Assembly (NCBI RefSeq): GCF_018320785.1
Contig: NC_054869.1
Span: 13,960,698 to 14,024,697 of the forward strand
From: Cheilinus undulatus
Lineage: Eukaryota; Chordata; Actinopteri; Labriformes; Labridae
DNA: 64,000 nt
Direction: 5' to 3'
Shown: positions 52,931-64,000 of the stretch, piece by piece
Layout of the letters: each line of letters opens with the position of its first letter
Position numbering within the stretch: position 1 is the stretch's first letter
Translations under genes and position numbers: made by a program
The notes under the pieces: model-generated
The model's input: the letters and a program-made list of their open reading frames with translations, nothing else
Told to the model about the DNA's origin: nothing
The model's database searches: none

Positions 52931-55900
52931 ATGGCCTTGTCATTGAGCGGAGACGATGAGGAATATGATTCAGAGTCTGAGCAGGTCAGAGATCCCATAT
53001 TTCATTACATAATCTCCGTGTATTCATGTAACGTTTGTATGACAAAGTGTACTGTGGGAAAGAGAGGCTTTGTGAGCGGAGTGCTGTTTTTCTTCAGCTA
53101 CCCTGGGTTAACGCTGGGTTTTTAGCCGCTCTTCTTCTGTTTTCCTGGTCAAATAAGAGGGAGAATTGTCTTTAAAGCTATTCTCTATGGTAAAACAGAC
53201 CAAAATGGACTACAATAGAGTTCGAGTTCAATTTGTAGAGTTAAATAGACTCTTCTTCACAGCATTGATACCTTGATGACTGTACAGACACACCGTGTCC
53301 TCTCCACCTTGGGCATCTTTTGACCCATTTTTGTTCAGACTACCTCTTCTTGTAAACCATCCAGATATATCTTTAAAGTGGTGTGTCCAGGACTTGCTTT
53401 TCAAAGTAATAAGTTAGATTAACTCTGATGAAAGCCGTGATTTATACATCGACATTTAAGCTACCACACGTCCCCTTAAATCTCTTTTCCTGTGATTAAT
53501 TCCACTCACTTCCTGTACATTTCTTCATCTTTTATATCCTGTTGAAAGACTTTATGGCATATTGTTGTCCAGGCTGGGACAGAGCCGAGGAGGGGGGATG
53601 GGAGAGGGAACAATAAAGGGGTTCTGCTACTGTTGCCTAGTTGTCCCAAACTGGGACCCCTCAAACCATCCGGCAAATCTGAGTTTAGTCTCACATTAGA
53701 GGTTATTTATGCTCCTTGTGTTTCATGGGGACAAAGATTTGATTTGTGGCTTTAATACTTTCCATTAAGGCTTATGTGATATTGCACAACTCTCCATCAG
53801 ACATTTGAGAAGTGCTGACATAAGAGCAGCTCCTTGTGCTTACACAATGTTTACACCAACAACAAGCGCCAACAGCTCATAAGAGAAGGTATTTTGACCT
53901 CTTCTGTTGTGACACAAGATAATATCACATTATTTCATGCTTGTGCAGGGGGCTATTGTACACGAGGAGCAAATGATGAGCCTTGTGACTTTTCTTCCCC
54001 CTCTAGTGAAATCCACACTGACGCTGAGTCAGAGGAGCGTTCTCACAAAAATATAGGCCATGTTTTTGTTCACAGGCCTCAGCAACCAATCCCAAATTCC
54101 TGACATATTACTGCACAGGGTTACAGTAAAGAAGGGTCAGCTGATGTCGGCTGCTCTGATTTGTTGTCAGCCATCGATTTATTTTATCAAGATAGGGAGG
54201 TAAGGTCTGAAATATGCTGGAAATGACAGGTGTTCGTTGTTTGTTTTTGTGAAATGTTTCAGTGGCACCTTCATTTGAACTTTGATCAAACATTTGGTGC
54301 AAAACAAGATTAGAAACCCCCTAAAAAGTAGCTGATCAAGTGAAAGAAAGTATGATGTTGATAGTGACTTTCATGACTTTCCCTCATGTTTTCACACCAG
54401 TTGGATTGATTTATAAAGGCCAAAAATGGTACATTAAATAACCGCCCTAGAAGGTAATTTACTTCTGTCTCTAGGAAACAGACTCAGAGCCAGTTTATCT
54501 TCACTATTTAAGGTATATTATCACTAATAAGCACCATTGTAGTTGTTTGGTTGGAATGTCTTGTTCTGTTAGCAACTCTTTCTACCTGTTAGACCTGCCT
54601 CGGCACCCTGGCATGTTAGTCAGGCGTTAGATAAACACACAATTACATAAATTCTCTCGTAGTATCCAACAGTCGAGTAACTCACATCTGAGAAACGCTC
54701 CCAGCCTCCTACTTCATCCTAACCTCCTCATGTGAGCTATTTTTATCCCCCTGTTTTAGTCCTTGAATCAAACTGTTGCCACCAGCAGTGGCAATCGTGT
54801 TTCCAAGGTAATTTCTTCTGTTTTATCAAGAATCAGTATAATGCTGTTTGATTCGTCATATTTTCCTGTGGCTTCACGGCTCTGCCATGGCAACAGGGTA
54901 GAGACTAAAAATAAATGTGAGAAACCAAAAGAGAAAATTGTGATTAAAGGATGGTAGAGCTGCGGGTGTGCACTGAGTGCCCTCACAAATATATAAAACT
55001 AGTTAATCATCATCTTTAGTTGTCTTTTATCCATGCCTGTGAGTCACACACAGTCTATGTGGACAAGAAAAGTGATTATATAAATGTTCAGATTTGATGT
55101 GATGGCTTGTGCAGGCTTTTGGTTTGACATAATTTCAGCCTTCTTGAATAAAGCTCATAGCTTTTTATTTTGATAATCTAGTAAGCATCAAAGCATTTGT
55201 TCCCTCTGGCTTCTTGTGACGGTTGTGTGATCTTCTCCCCTTGAATTAAACATTCTTGAGTTTAAGCTGCTAATTGTTAGGCATATCCCTGAGCTTTTTC
55301 CCCGTTTATTGGGCTGGTTGTTAACTTAATCAATGATTCTCATCTGGTCTAGACTCAGAAACCAGAATTTCTGAAAAATTTCAGCCTCATGATGAAATGT
55401 TTTAAATTTGGACCTTAAGTGGAACAAAACACAAGCCTGAACAATGAGACAGGATTAAACAAACGGCCAGCTAAGTTTGTCTGCAGGGTGTTTTTCTCCC
55501 TCTCTTTTTTAAAATCATATATGATCACCATCTGTGCACACGAGCGTCTTCTACGAGTTCATCCCTTTCTATGCACAGATTGTGGCAAGATGCCTCCTGT
55601 TAAAAATGAAGCTTTTATGCTGTTGTTTCAACATTTTTTTTCTGCAGCTTCTTACTGCTGCTATCATCCTGTACTCCTGTACTCAAAGATGATGGTTGTG
55701 ATAAGCTTCCTCATCAACATAAGCCTTCAGCTCACTTGCTGTGACTTCTGAATACTAGGTGAAATATTTCAACAAGCAAGTGATGTTATTTCAGCATCTT
55801 AACAAGATGTACTGCTGATAAATACTTTGGAAGAAGCAGAAACATTGAAAACATAAATGTACAGAAGAGGGTGGGAAATAAGCACCCACCACCAGCCAAA

Positions 55901-58900
55901 TGCAGGTGTTCTTGAGCAGTGTCAGGTGAATTTGCTCTACTTACCAGCCACTGGGGAAGGATAATGAAAGTAGCCTACATAAGAGTGATCTTGATACAGT
56001 ATATGCGTAAATCAAATCACCCCCCCCCCCCCCCCCCCCTTCTTTTTTTGCATGTTTCGACTGACTTTATGAGCAAAGCTAAGCGGACCTACGCAGTCAC
56101 TGACCCAAAAAACCCCTGCCTCCTCCTCCCTGTGTCAGAGCTGCTGTCAAATGTTTACAGGCAGCTGTGTGCTGGGATGGTTTGACTCAGTTTCATATAC
56201 AGGTACATCTCAAAAAAACAGAGTATCATGAAAAGGTTCAATCTTTTTTGACACTCATTTCAGAAAGTGAAACCCATATATCATGTAGACTCATTACACA
56301 TAGAGAGAAATATTTCAAGTCTTTATTTCTTGAAATGTTGATGATTATGGCTTACAGATAATGAGAACCTAAAATTCAGTGTCTCAGAAAATTAGAATAT
56401 TATTAAAAAGTTCAATATTTGAAAGTCATGGTGTCACACCCTAATCAGCTAATTAACTCCAAACACCTGCAAAGGTTTCCTGAGCCTTTAAATGGTCTCT
56501 CAGTCTGGGTCAGTAGGCTACACAATCATGGGGGAGACTGCAGACTTGACAGATGTTCAGAAGACTGTCATTAAAACCCTCCACAAGGAGGGTAAGCCAC
56601 AAAATGTCATTGCTAAAAAAGCTGGTTGTTCACAGAGTGCTGTATCCAAGCATATTCACAGAAAGTTGAGTAGAAGGAAAAAGTGTGGTAGGAAAAGGTG
56701 CACCAGCATAAGGGAGAACCGCAGCCTTGAGAGGATTGTCAAGCAAAATCCATCCAATAATTTGGGGGAGCTTCACAAGGAGTGGACTGAGGCTGGAGTC
56801 AGCGCATCAAGAGCCACTACGCACAGACCAATCCTAGACATGGGCTACAAATGTGGCATTCCTCATGTCAAGCCACTCCTGAACCAGAGGCAACGTCAGA
56901 AGTGTCTTACCTCAGCTGTGGAGAAAAAGAACTGAACTGTTGCTCAGTGGTCCAAAGTCCTCTTTTCAGGTGAAAGTAAATTTTGCATGACATTTGGAAA
57001 TCAAGGTCCCAGAGTCTGTAGGAAGAGTGGAGAGGCACAGAATCCATGTTGCTTGAAGTCCAGTGGGAAGTTTCCACAGTCAGTGATGATTTGGGCTGCC
57101 ATGGCATCTGCTGGTGTTGGTTCACTTTGTTTTCTGAAGTCCACAGTCAACGCAGCCATCTACCAGGACATTTTAGAGGCCTTCATGCTTCCTTCAGCTG
57201 ACAAGCTTTATGGAGATGCTGATTTGATTTTCCAGCAGGACGTGGCACCTGCCCACACTGCCAAAGGTACCAAAAGCTGGTTCAATGACCATGGTGTTAC
57301 TGTGCTTGATTGGCCAGCAAACTGGCCTGACCTGAACCCATAGAGAATCTAGGGGTTATTGTCAAGAGGAAGATGAGAGACACCAGACCCAACAATGCAG
57401 ATGACCTGAAGACCGCTATCAAAGCAACCTGGGTTTCCATTACACCTGAGAAGTGCCACAAGCTGATCGCCTCCATGCGACGCCACATTGATGCAGTAAT
57501 TCATGCAAAAGGAGGCCAAACCAAGTATTTAGTGCATAGAAATGAACATACTTTTCAGAAGCCTGACATTTCTGTGTAAAATATCCTTTTTTAAATTGAT
57601 CATATGTAATATTCTAATTTTCTAAAACACTGAATTTTCGGTTTTCATTATCTGTAAGCCATAATCATCAGCATTTCAAGAAATAAAGGCTTGAAATATT
57701 TCACTCTATGTGTAATGAGTCTATATAATATATGGGTTTCACTTTCTGAAATGAGTGACAAAAATATTGAACTTTTTCATGATATTCTGATTTTTTTTTT
57801 AGATGTACCTGTATGAGTAGTTCTCCACTGCAACTGGTGTCCCGGCATAGGTGTTTTAACCAATGTCTTGCTTGTTGCAGGTCCAGAAAAACTGAAACAA
57901 AGCTGCAGAAAATGCACCAAAAAAATTAGATAACTTGCTATGATGCCTAGCAGTTTGCCTGCAGGAAGCACAGCAAATGTTTGCATGGTACAGGACAAAA
58001 TGGTTGAAAAACAAGGTCGGAAATGTGCAACAGTTTGCGTTTTTTTTTGTACAACTTCCTCCTACTAAATAGGCTATGACTTTAATATCATAAGCCTTGA
58101 TTTTTATATTCAGGTCAGGTATGGGAGCGTATGCCAGCTTTTTGCCTTGTCTTGCTCTGACCTCCTGATGGCCATCCTGCAGGCTCATGCCCCATCTTTT
58201 CAGGTATCATCCCAGCTGCCCCCTCCATTACACATGCAGTCGCCCCTGGCATCTGGACCAGCCCACTGGGTCCTGGGCACCCAGTATACGTTGAGCTGGA
58301 TCAGGCCCAGTTAAGTGAGCCAGGTGCCCATTATAGTGCAGCTGCCGTTCCCATATCAGGCAGCTGACCCTTCCCATCCTGTGTTTGTGGCTTGTAGATT
58401 TTTTAATCCACCAGCCTCAGTGACGGGTAGATGAAAAAGTTAGAGAATGAGGCAGGGTGTATTTACCTTCTCTACCGTTGTTTTTGACACATTTCGAATA
58501 GACACAACATGATGGTAAAAATTGTTATCAAAAGATTAAAATAAGTCAAGAACTTAAACAGCAAAAAATTAACTCATTATCAGAGCAAAGATATATAGGT
58601 CTGTAGGGGCTCTGTGCATCATGGACTTTTTGCAACAGTTTTTTTCCAGGCACATGTTCACAGCCCACTGAAGGCAGCTCCATGACCCACTTTAGGGTCC
58701 TTACCCACTAGTTAAGTATCACTAATTAAGATTGTAAGGAAAGTTATCTTAATTACACACACCTTTGTACCAAGGCTTCAGAAAAAATGAATGCATGTAA
58801 CACGGAGATTAGGGAGACACAGATGCATCAGTTTTACATCGGCATCAACTGATATCAGCCCGATTCTCAGACATCGGCCCATCAGAAAATGATGAACTGA

Positions 58901-61900
58901 TGTTGGCCATATATGCACGTTTCATAAATCACACGGGGACTCTGTTGTAAGCTGATTTCTACACTCAAATCTGCGCTTCTTTCTACGCAATTTGATAGTG
59001 AGGGCAGTTCTAACTGGTTTTCTTAATCAGCCAGAGAAAGTCAGTTAGACAAACTGTAGATTGTATTCATGGTCAAACTTGAGAGAAAAATGTTTGAACA
59101 GTAAAAGTCTTACACCAAAAGACGTCTTGAAAAACAGGACAAAAACAGTTAAAGTTTTTGCCTTAATTTTCACAATAAGTGCATCTCAAACACAGGTCAA
59201 TAGATAATGAAACTTAAGACATTTCCGTGCTCTTTTAATAGCCTTTATTTGAATCTCAGTATACGCCTGGTGTCCAAAATATGACTTATAAGTATTAGGC
59301 TACAGTAACGCCTGGCATAAATATCTAACCTTAGTGGTTTCGTATGTATTGTTTCTGTGACTCCTCTTTTGCTGAAAAACAACAATGATGGTATGAGTGA
59401 GTAAATTTTTATAGTGTGTGATCTTGAGTTTTTTTTATTACAGACCAATCCCCATAAGCTACAGAAAGTTAAGGAATAATTACAGCTGGACTTTCTAGAT
59501 TGTCTTGTACCAGCAGGATTATTATTATGATAAGTACAGTGGAAAAATGACTCATCAGTTTATTGTGTGACAGCAGTGTGTGAGGCATAATTTTGATTTC
59601 TGTCCTGATACTCACTTCGGTACAGAAAAGGTGACTAATACACACAGTAATGTACCCGTTATTTACTGACATGTTTGTGGTTTTACAGGTTTAAACTTGT
59701 CACCCCACACTGGCAGAAAGTCTCTTGTCCTTTATTAAACAGTTTTCACTGTTTCTCTTTCAGCAGCGGGCAGCCAACCGGCCGAAGCCCCCGAAGATGG
59801 GGACGACGTCGGCGGTTAAGCTGCCGTCCAATCGCAGCTCATCCGGAGCGAGACGCAGGAGAACACGCTGCAGGAAGTGCGAGGCGTGTCTTCGGACGGA
59901 GTGTGGCGAGTGCCACTTCTGCAAAGACATGAAGAAGTTTGGGGGGCCGGGGCGCATGAAGCAGTCCTGCATTATGAGGCAGTGTATAGCGGTGAGTTAA
60001 TTCTTATATTCTGTGTTTTTATATGCCTTACCCCTTCATATTTCAGCAGTGTAGAGATGTTTTTCCACAGAAGCAAACAAATATGAAGTTGCTCTGTCAA
60101 TTAATTGTCTAAAGGAAATAAAAGTAAATGGACTTGAGTTGTTTTCTTTTCAAAAATGTTAAAAGTCATGGATTGACATGTCTACAGTCCTCATTGTTTG
60201 CTTTATGCAGTACTCTATGGAGTTTAGTAGTAGCGGCTATGATTGGCCCGTAAAGATGTGACGACAGAGTGTTCATCCAATCACCCTACAAGTTTTTTTT
60301 TTCAAAGGCTCTGCCCTTTCCCAAATGCTGTCTATGAGTGGTTGGTCAGATGGATGTGTGAAACGAATCCATCTGGCATGTCAGGTTGGATGAAATCCTG
60401 GCTGGAATGAAGCTACAGTTGTGTTTATTGTTGTGAGCGGGGAAAGCATGTATGATCTGGTTGGTGATGCTACCCTGTCTGCTCGCTCTCATTGGTTGTT
60501 ACAGGTACTCTCTCAGATGCATGATGAAGAATCATGAATATCAAACATGTTTGATATTTATGATTCCGGGTCTGGGGGTGTACGGCACAATCTGGAGCAG
60601 TAAAACGATCATGTTGACACTACACACGAGGATTATTCAGACAAATAATCGTTTGCAACAAGGCTCCATTCAGGATACATCCCCACAATAATCAGGGGAG
60701 GAAAATCTTGCCTCAAATTGGGCTAAGAATCCTATAGTGTGTGGCCAACCTTAGTCTTCTTGATGAAAACTAAACTTACTTATTTATCAAATACCTATTT
60801 TTACCTACTCTACTACTTACTTTTTTTTTTTAAATATTTTTTATTGGGGTTATCTCATTGTGACAAACTAGGGATTACAAAAATAATGAACAGTCTGACA
60901 AATGCATTAATTCCTTACAGGTGCAATACTCTACTACTTACTACTATTTTAAATTCTTATGGAAAAAAGCAGATGACTTACATTCTTCAGTCTAGTTTGT
61001 TTGACTTTGAAGGTGTTTGTTTCTTCATGTGTTCTTTCAACCCATGCAGCCTGTCCTTCCCCACACGGCGGTGTGCGTGGTGTGCAAAGAGGCAGGAAAA
61101 GAAGACACGCTGGAGGAAGCGGAGGACAAGTTCAACTTCATGCTGATGGAGTGCTCCATCTGCAACGAGATTGTCCATCCAAACTGTCTCAAGGTAAAGA
61201 AACAGAGCTGGGAACGGTTTCACAGCTCCACCTAAGTCGAGTCATTCTCTCGCTGACTCATATCTGTTAGAGTTTAGTGCCAGGAATCCCAGGATGCCCT
61301 ATGATAATGTGAGTGAGTCAGACACTTGGATTGTTGTCACCAGAGGTAATTGGAGGTTGATCTGGTGTTGTTTATCTAACAATGAGTACACTCATCGTTC
61401 TGGAGGTTCAGGAGGTTTTATGGCTCATGTGTGACATCATCGCGTTAGGAGGATTTGACTCCCACTTCATGCTATAAAGTACAAACGCTTACACGAATAA
61501 AAACATTAATGAGCGAGTTTAGTGCCTGACAAGTCTGTCGGACAACAAGTAAAACCAAAACAGCATGTAAAGCAGCACACACCCTGTTTTTAATGCACCA
61601 AAACGCCAACAGAAGGAAGCTAACAGAGGCTTGGTCAAACCAGTTTCTCTAACAAGTTGCATCTAGTAGTTTTGCATGCAACAACAAATCCATGTCATAC
61701 ATAAAATACAATTATTTGGACACAACAGAGCAGAATCATGCTGTGATATTAGCTCTACTTCCTTTTTCTGTTTTATTCACACAGTGAGAGTCTGCTTGAG
61801 CTGCATAACAGAAACGCGTCACAACAGTCACTTTCACTTCTCTTGTCTGGTTAGTCATAAACAAGGCAACGGCTGGAGCTTTTTCTCGATGTCTGTCTTA

Positions 61901-63939
61901 TTTTCTTCTTCTTCACCAGGTGAGTGATGCCTCAGGAGTGGTGAACGACGAGCTCCCAAACTGCTGGGAATGTCCTAAATGCAACCATGCTGGGAAGAGT
62001 GGAAAAGTGAGTACAAATATGTGTGAGTCAGAAGATTTAGATTATGTAACAGCCACTTAGTGTGTGCAGGAAGTCTTCTCAGTTAGGAAACAATAACCAA
62101 CAAAGATTTCTGAGGTTTTGGTATCACTTATATCTGCAGTTTTCCTAATTCAGAGTTTTCACTTCTTGCCAATTCCTGTTTATACTTTCTGGTGTTTTCA
62201 AAAGTCTCATATGTGATTGTCAGAGAAGAAGGACACCACTCAAACACTTCGTTTGTGTTTATTAACCTCATGAGCTCATAATACAGTTTGGCTTTCTCCT
62301 CATCATAGGCTAAAGGTATAAAGTTGTCTCCCAATTTTTGTCCCCTCTGGCATTGAAGCAAAAAAGGGGTCCCGGGTTCAAGTACGCCTCCAACCTCCCT
62401 GGCTCTCTGCTGAGGGAACAGAAGCCCTTGAAGGAGGAGAGCGATGCTTCTGTTGCAGCCAAGAGGAGACCAGACCGAGACGAGACGCCCCGGTTCAGAC
62501 CTGAGGAGTCTCTCCATCGACAGCCTCCTCTGCTCTCCCCCTGCACCCTGCCACGACCCAGACCTGAAGACAAACTAAGGAAGAAGAGGAAGCTGTTTGA
62601 TGATGACGAGGAGGAGGAAGACCTGGGTGTGAGAAAGAAGGTTTGTAGCATTAGAGAAGGCTGGTTTGGTACTTGAAGAGTCTCACAGGAATTTTAATGA
62701 TTCTGTTTTTCTACAGGAGAGATCAGACGATCCTTATTTTTCCAAGTTTTTGCACCAAATCAAGAAAGAGGAGGATGATGAAGATGGATATGAGGAGGAA
62801 AATGACCGAGGAAGGGAGCCACACAGTGGCTTAGAGAGGAGAAGGTTTGGATATCCTGGAGAAGACGGGGATGAAAGGGATTTAAAGAGTGACCTTTTGA
62901 ATCCCTGCATTAAAACACCCATTGGAGACAGCGACCAGTCCCACTGCAGCTCTCCGCAAGCTGGCCCCAGCAGCGAGGGCGGGAGCGAGACACAGGAAAA
63001 AGGCCCGCGTCCCAAAGCGCGCCGTAAGCGCCGTTTACCCAACAGAGAGCTGAGCCGAGAGCTGAGCAAAGCACTGAATCAGGAGATCCAGAAGACCGAG
63101 GACTGCCTGGCCAACGAGAACCGTCAACCCCTCAAGGTGGAGCCAGAGTCCGAAAACGAGCAGCCCAAGAGGTTGTTCCGAAACGGCTCCGAACTCAGTG
63201 ATCAGAGGTCCCACCTCAAGACCAAAGAGATGAATGGGACGCCGTGGGAGCTTCGCCACTTCTACCCGAGTCAGATCACTCCACTGGGCTTCAACAGGAG
63301 CACCCCGACCAACCGGCCGCCCCCTCCACACTCCCCTCCTAAGTGTGTTCAAATGGAGCGGCACGTCATCAGACCCCCTCCGATAAGCCCACCCCCCGAC
63401 AGAGTGCCGCTAAAAGATGGGAAAACGCACGTCTTACAGCGCGAGGTCTGGATGAAGATCTTTGGCTACCTCACACACAAGGAGCTCTGTGTCTGCATGA
63501 GAGTGTGCAAGACGTGGAACAGATGGTAAATCCACAGCACACCCTGAAAACTGCATGTTTACACTTAATGTTTAATACTGTAGGTTAGGGTTGTCATGTA
63601 CCACATTGTTACTGATGCCAAATTTAAGGTTGGAAAATTAAAAACTCAAATTGCTGCAAGATTTTTCCTTTTAGTTGTAAAACAGAAATGATTTGATCTT
63701 TTATTGCTGTCTGCCTTCTTGTATCGAGTAACACAAAGACCAAATGCGCTGCACATTTGTTTCCCTGACGCCTAGGTGTTGTGATAAGAGGCTTTGGACA
63801 GAGATCGATCTGAACCGCTGCACATCCATCACACCCCTCATGCTAAGTGGGATTATCCGCCGTCAGCCGGTTTCCTTGGACCTCAGTTGGACCAACATTT
63901 CCAAGAAGCAATTGAGCTGGCTCATTAATAGATTACCAG
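52931..63939 (+). CDS. kdm2b: KDM2B (FBXL10), short form without JmjC, first seven coding exons (3' end outside window)
   Basis: KDM2B binds unmethylated CpG DNA and recruits the PRC1.1 Polycomb complex in the nucleus. The long form also demethylates histone H3 through a JmjC domain. Exons: 52931-52984, 59764-59991, 61050-61193, 61920-62006, 62359-62640, 62717-63525, 63776-63939. All are in phase (589 codons and one base). Exon 1, [18 protein letters not shown], resembles the mammalian short-isoform start. The CXXC zinc finger (about 48-94) has all eight cysteines ([28 protein letters not shown]). The PHD (about 103-163) has [16 protein letters not shown] and CWECPKC. A charged linker is followed by [14 protein letters not shown] and [15 protein letters not shown]. 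The F-box (about 506-548) reads [20 protein letters not shown]. The first leucine-rich repeats ([20 protein letters not shown]) end at the last intron donor, 63940. No JmjC exon is visible upstream. Intron 1 is 6.8 kb and holds a Tc1 element. KDM2A is excluded by sequence and neighbours. Confidence 0.93.
56020..56039. repeat. Poly-C tract, 20 C
   Basis: An uninterrupted run of 20 C in KDM2B intron 1, 160 bases before the Tc1 element. Length polymorphism or assembly error is likely at such a run. Confidence 0.9.
56200..57811 (+). mobile_element. Tc1-like transposon, full length (1612 bp), in KDM2B intron 1
   Basis: The ends start CAGGTACATCTCAAAAAA and are inverted at the right (TTAGATGTACCTG), each flanked by TA (56198-56199; 57812-57813). 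Second-order inverted repeats (CTCATTACACATAGAG with its inverse near 57705) lie inside both ends. It carries one transposase gene that is no longer intact. Confidence 0.92.
56528..57579 (+). pseudogene. Tc1 transposase, inactivated
   Basis: The frame starts [12 protein letters not shown] and has the two helix-turn-helix regions ([19 protein letters not shown]; paired-like second half). A TGA stop at 56933-56935 falls where related copies have a tryptophan codon. The segment [10 protein letters not shown] has Gly where the first catalytic Asp of the DDE triad is expected (SDES). The second Asp is kept ([10 protein letters not shown]). A one-base loss near 57338 puts the third catalytic region (IENL) out of frame; the frame 57373-57579 continues to the normal C terminus. 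Three independent lesions make it non-functional. Confidence 0.88.
58805..58925. repeat. hAT-type MITE fragment in KDM2B intron 1
   Basis: The phrase GATTAGGGAGACACAGATGC, then CATCGGCATCAACTGATATC and ACATCGGCCC, is typical of one end of a fish hAT MITE family with TATCGG-rich subterminal repeats. It is diverged and single-ended. Just before it (58610-58720) is an inverted fragment of the 14769 family (CATGACCCACTTTAGGGTCC). Confidence 0.45.
60565..60755. repeat. Fragment of the 37656-38755 element family in KDM2B intron 2
   Basis: CACGAGGATTATTCAGACAA, then ATAATCGTTT and the closing GTGTGTGGCCAACCTTAG, parallel 38577-38752. It includes the terminal GGCCACACAC motif in inverse. It is non-coding. 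Confidence 0.55.
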
Positions 63940-64000
63940 GTGACTGAGAGTGATTCTCAATCTGTACGTATGTTTGGTGTCATTCTTTCTGCAGCAGTGT

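Noticed and set aside
62310..62651. Minus-strand frames over KDM2B exon 5
   Set aside because: Opposite-strand shadows; the plus-strand exon matches KDM2B and keeps phase.

Overview
The window is nuclear DNA of a ray-finned (teleost, probably percomorph) fish. It has split genes with GT-AG introns, vertebrate chromatin and metabolic genes in a known vertebrate neighbourhood (human 12q24.31: HPD, SETD1B, ORAI1, KDM2B), and many fish-type DNA transposons (Tc1/mariner, hAT), tRNA-derived SINEs and LINE scraps. The species cannot be fixed from the sequence.

Layout. 1-7 kb: transposon debris, including a three-deep nest (1318-4150) and a broken LINE tail (6243-6621). 7.1-8.0 kb, minus: an unrecognised coiled-coil protein gene. 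10.2-15.9 kb, plus: a complete 14-exon HPD gene (393 codons), one intron of which has a GC donor. 16.7-31.1 kb, minus: a 16-exon SETD1 histone H3K4 methyltransferase, assigned to SETD1B by neighbours, 1697 residues and tail-to-tail with HPD. 31.5-39.6 kb: no genes; MITEs, a SINE and possibly a long ORAI1 3' UTR. 39.6-43.4 kb, minus: two-exon ORAI1. 43.4-52.9 kb: no recognisable coding exon. 52.9-63.9 kb, plus: the first seven coding exons of a KDM2B gene, starting at the short-isoform first exon and continuing through CXXC, PHD, F-box and the first leucine-rich repeats. It runs off the window.

The exon models rest on splice sites and reading phase. HPD closes at exactly 393 codons with the iron ligands at positions 183, 266 and 349. 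SETD1B closes in frame over 16 exons, and ORAI1 closes at 220 residues.

SETD1B (H3K4 methylation at CpG islands) and KDM2B (CpG-island reader that recruits PRC1.1) are chromatin regulators acting at CpG islands. ORAI1 is the pore of store-operated calcium entry and HPD is a tyrosine-catabolism enzyme, so the neighbourhood is conserved synteny and not a pathway cluster. The most notable point is that no JmjC-coding exon of KDM2B is visible between ORAI1 and the short-form first exon. MORN3, TMEM120B and RHOF, which lie between ORAI1 and SETD1B in human, are also absent. Together with a divergent SETD1B this suggests the reduced copy of a duplicated teleost segment whose KDM2B may lack the demethylase half.
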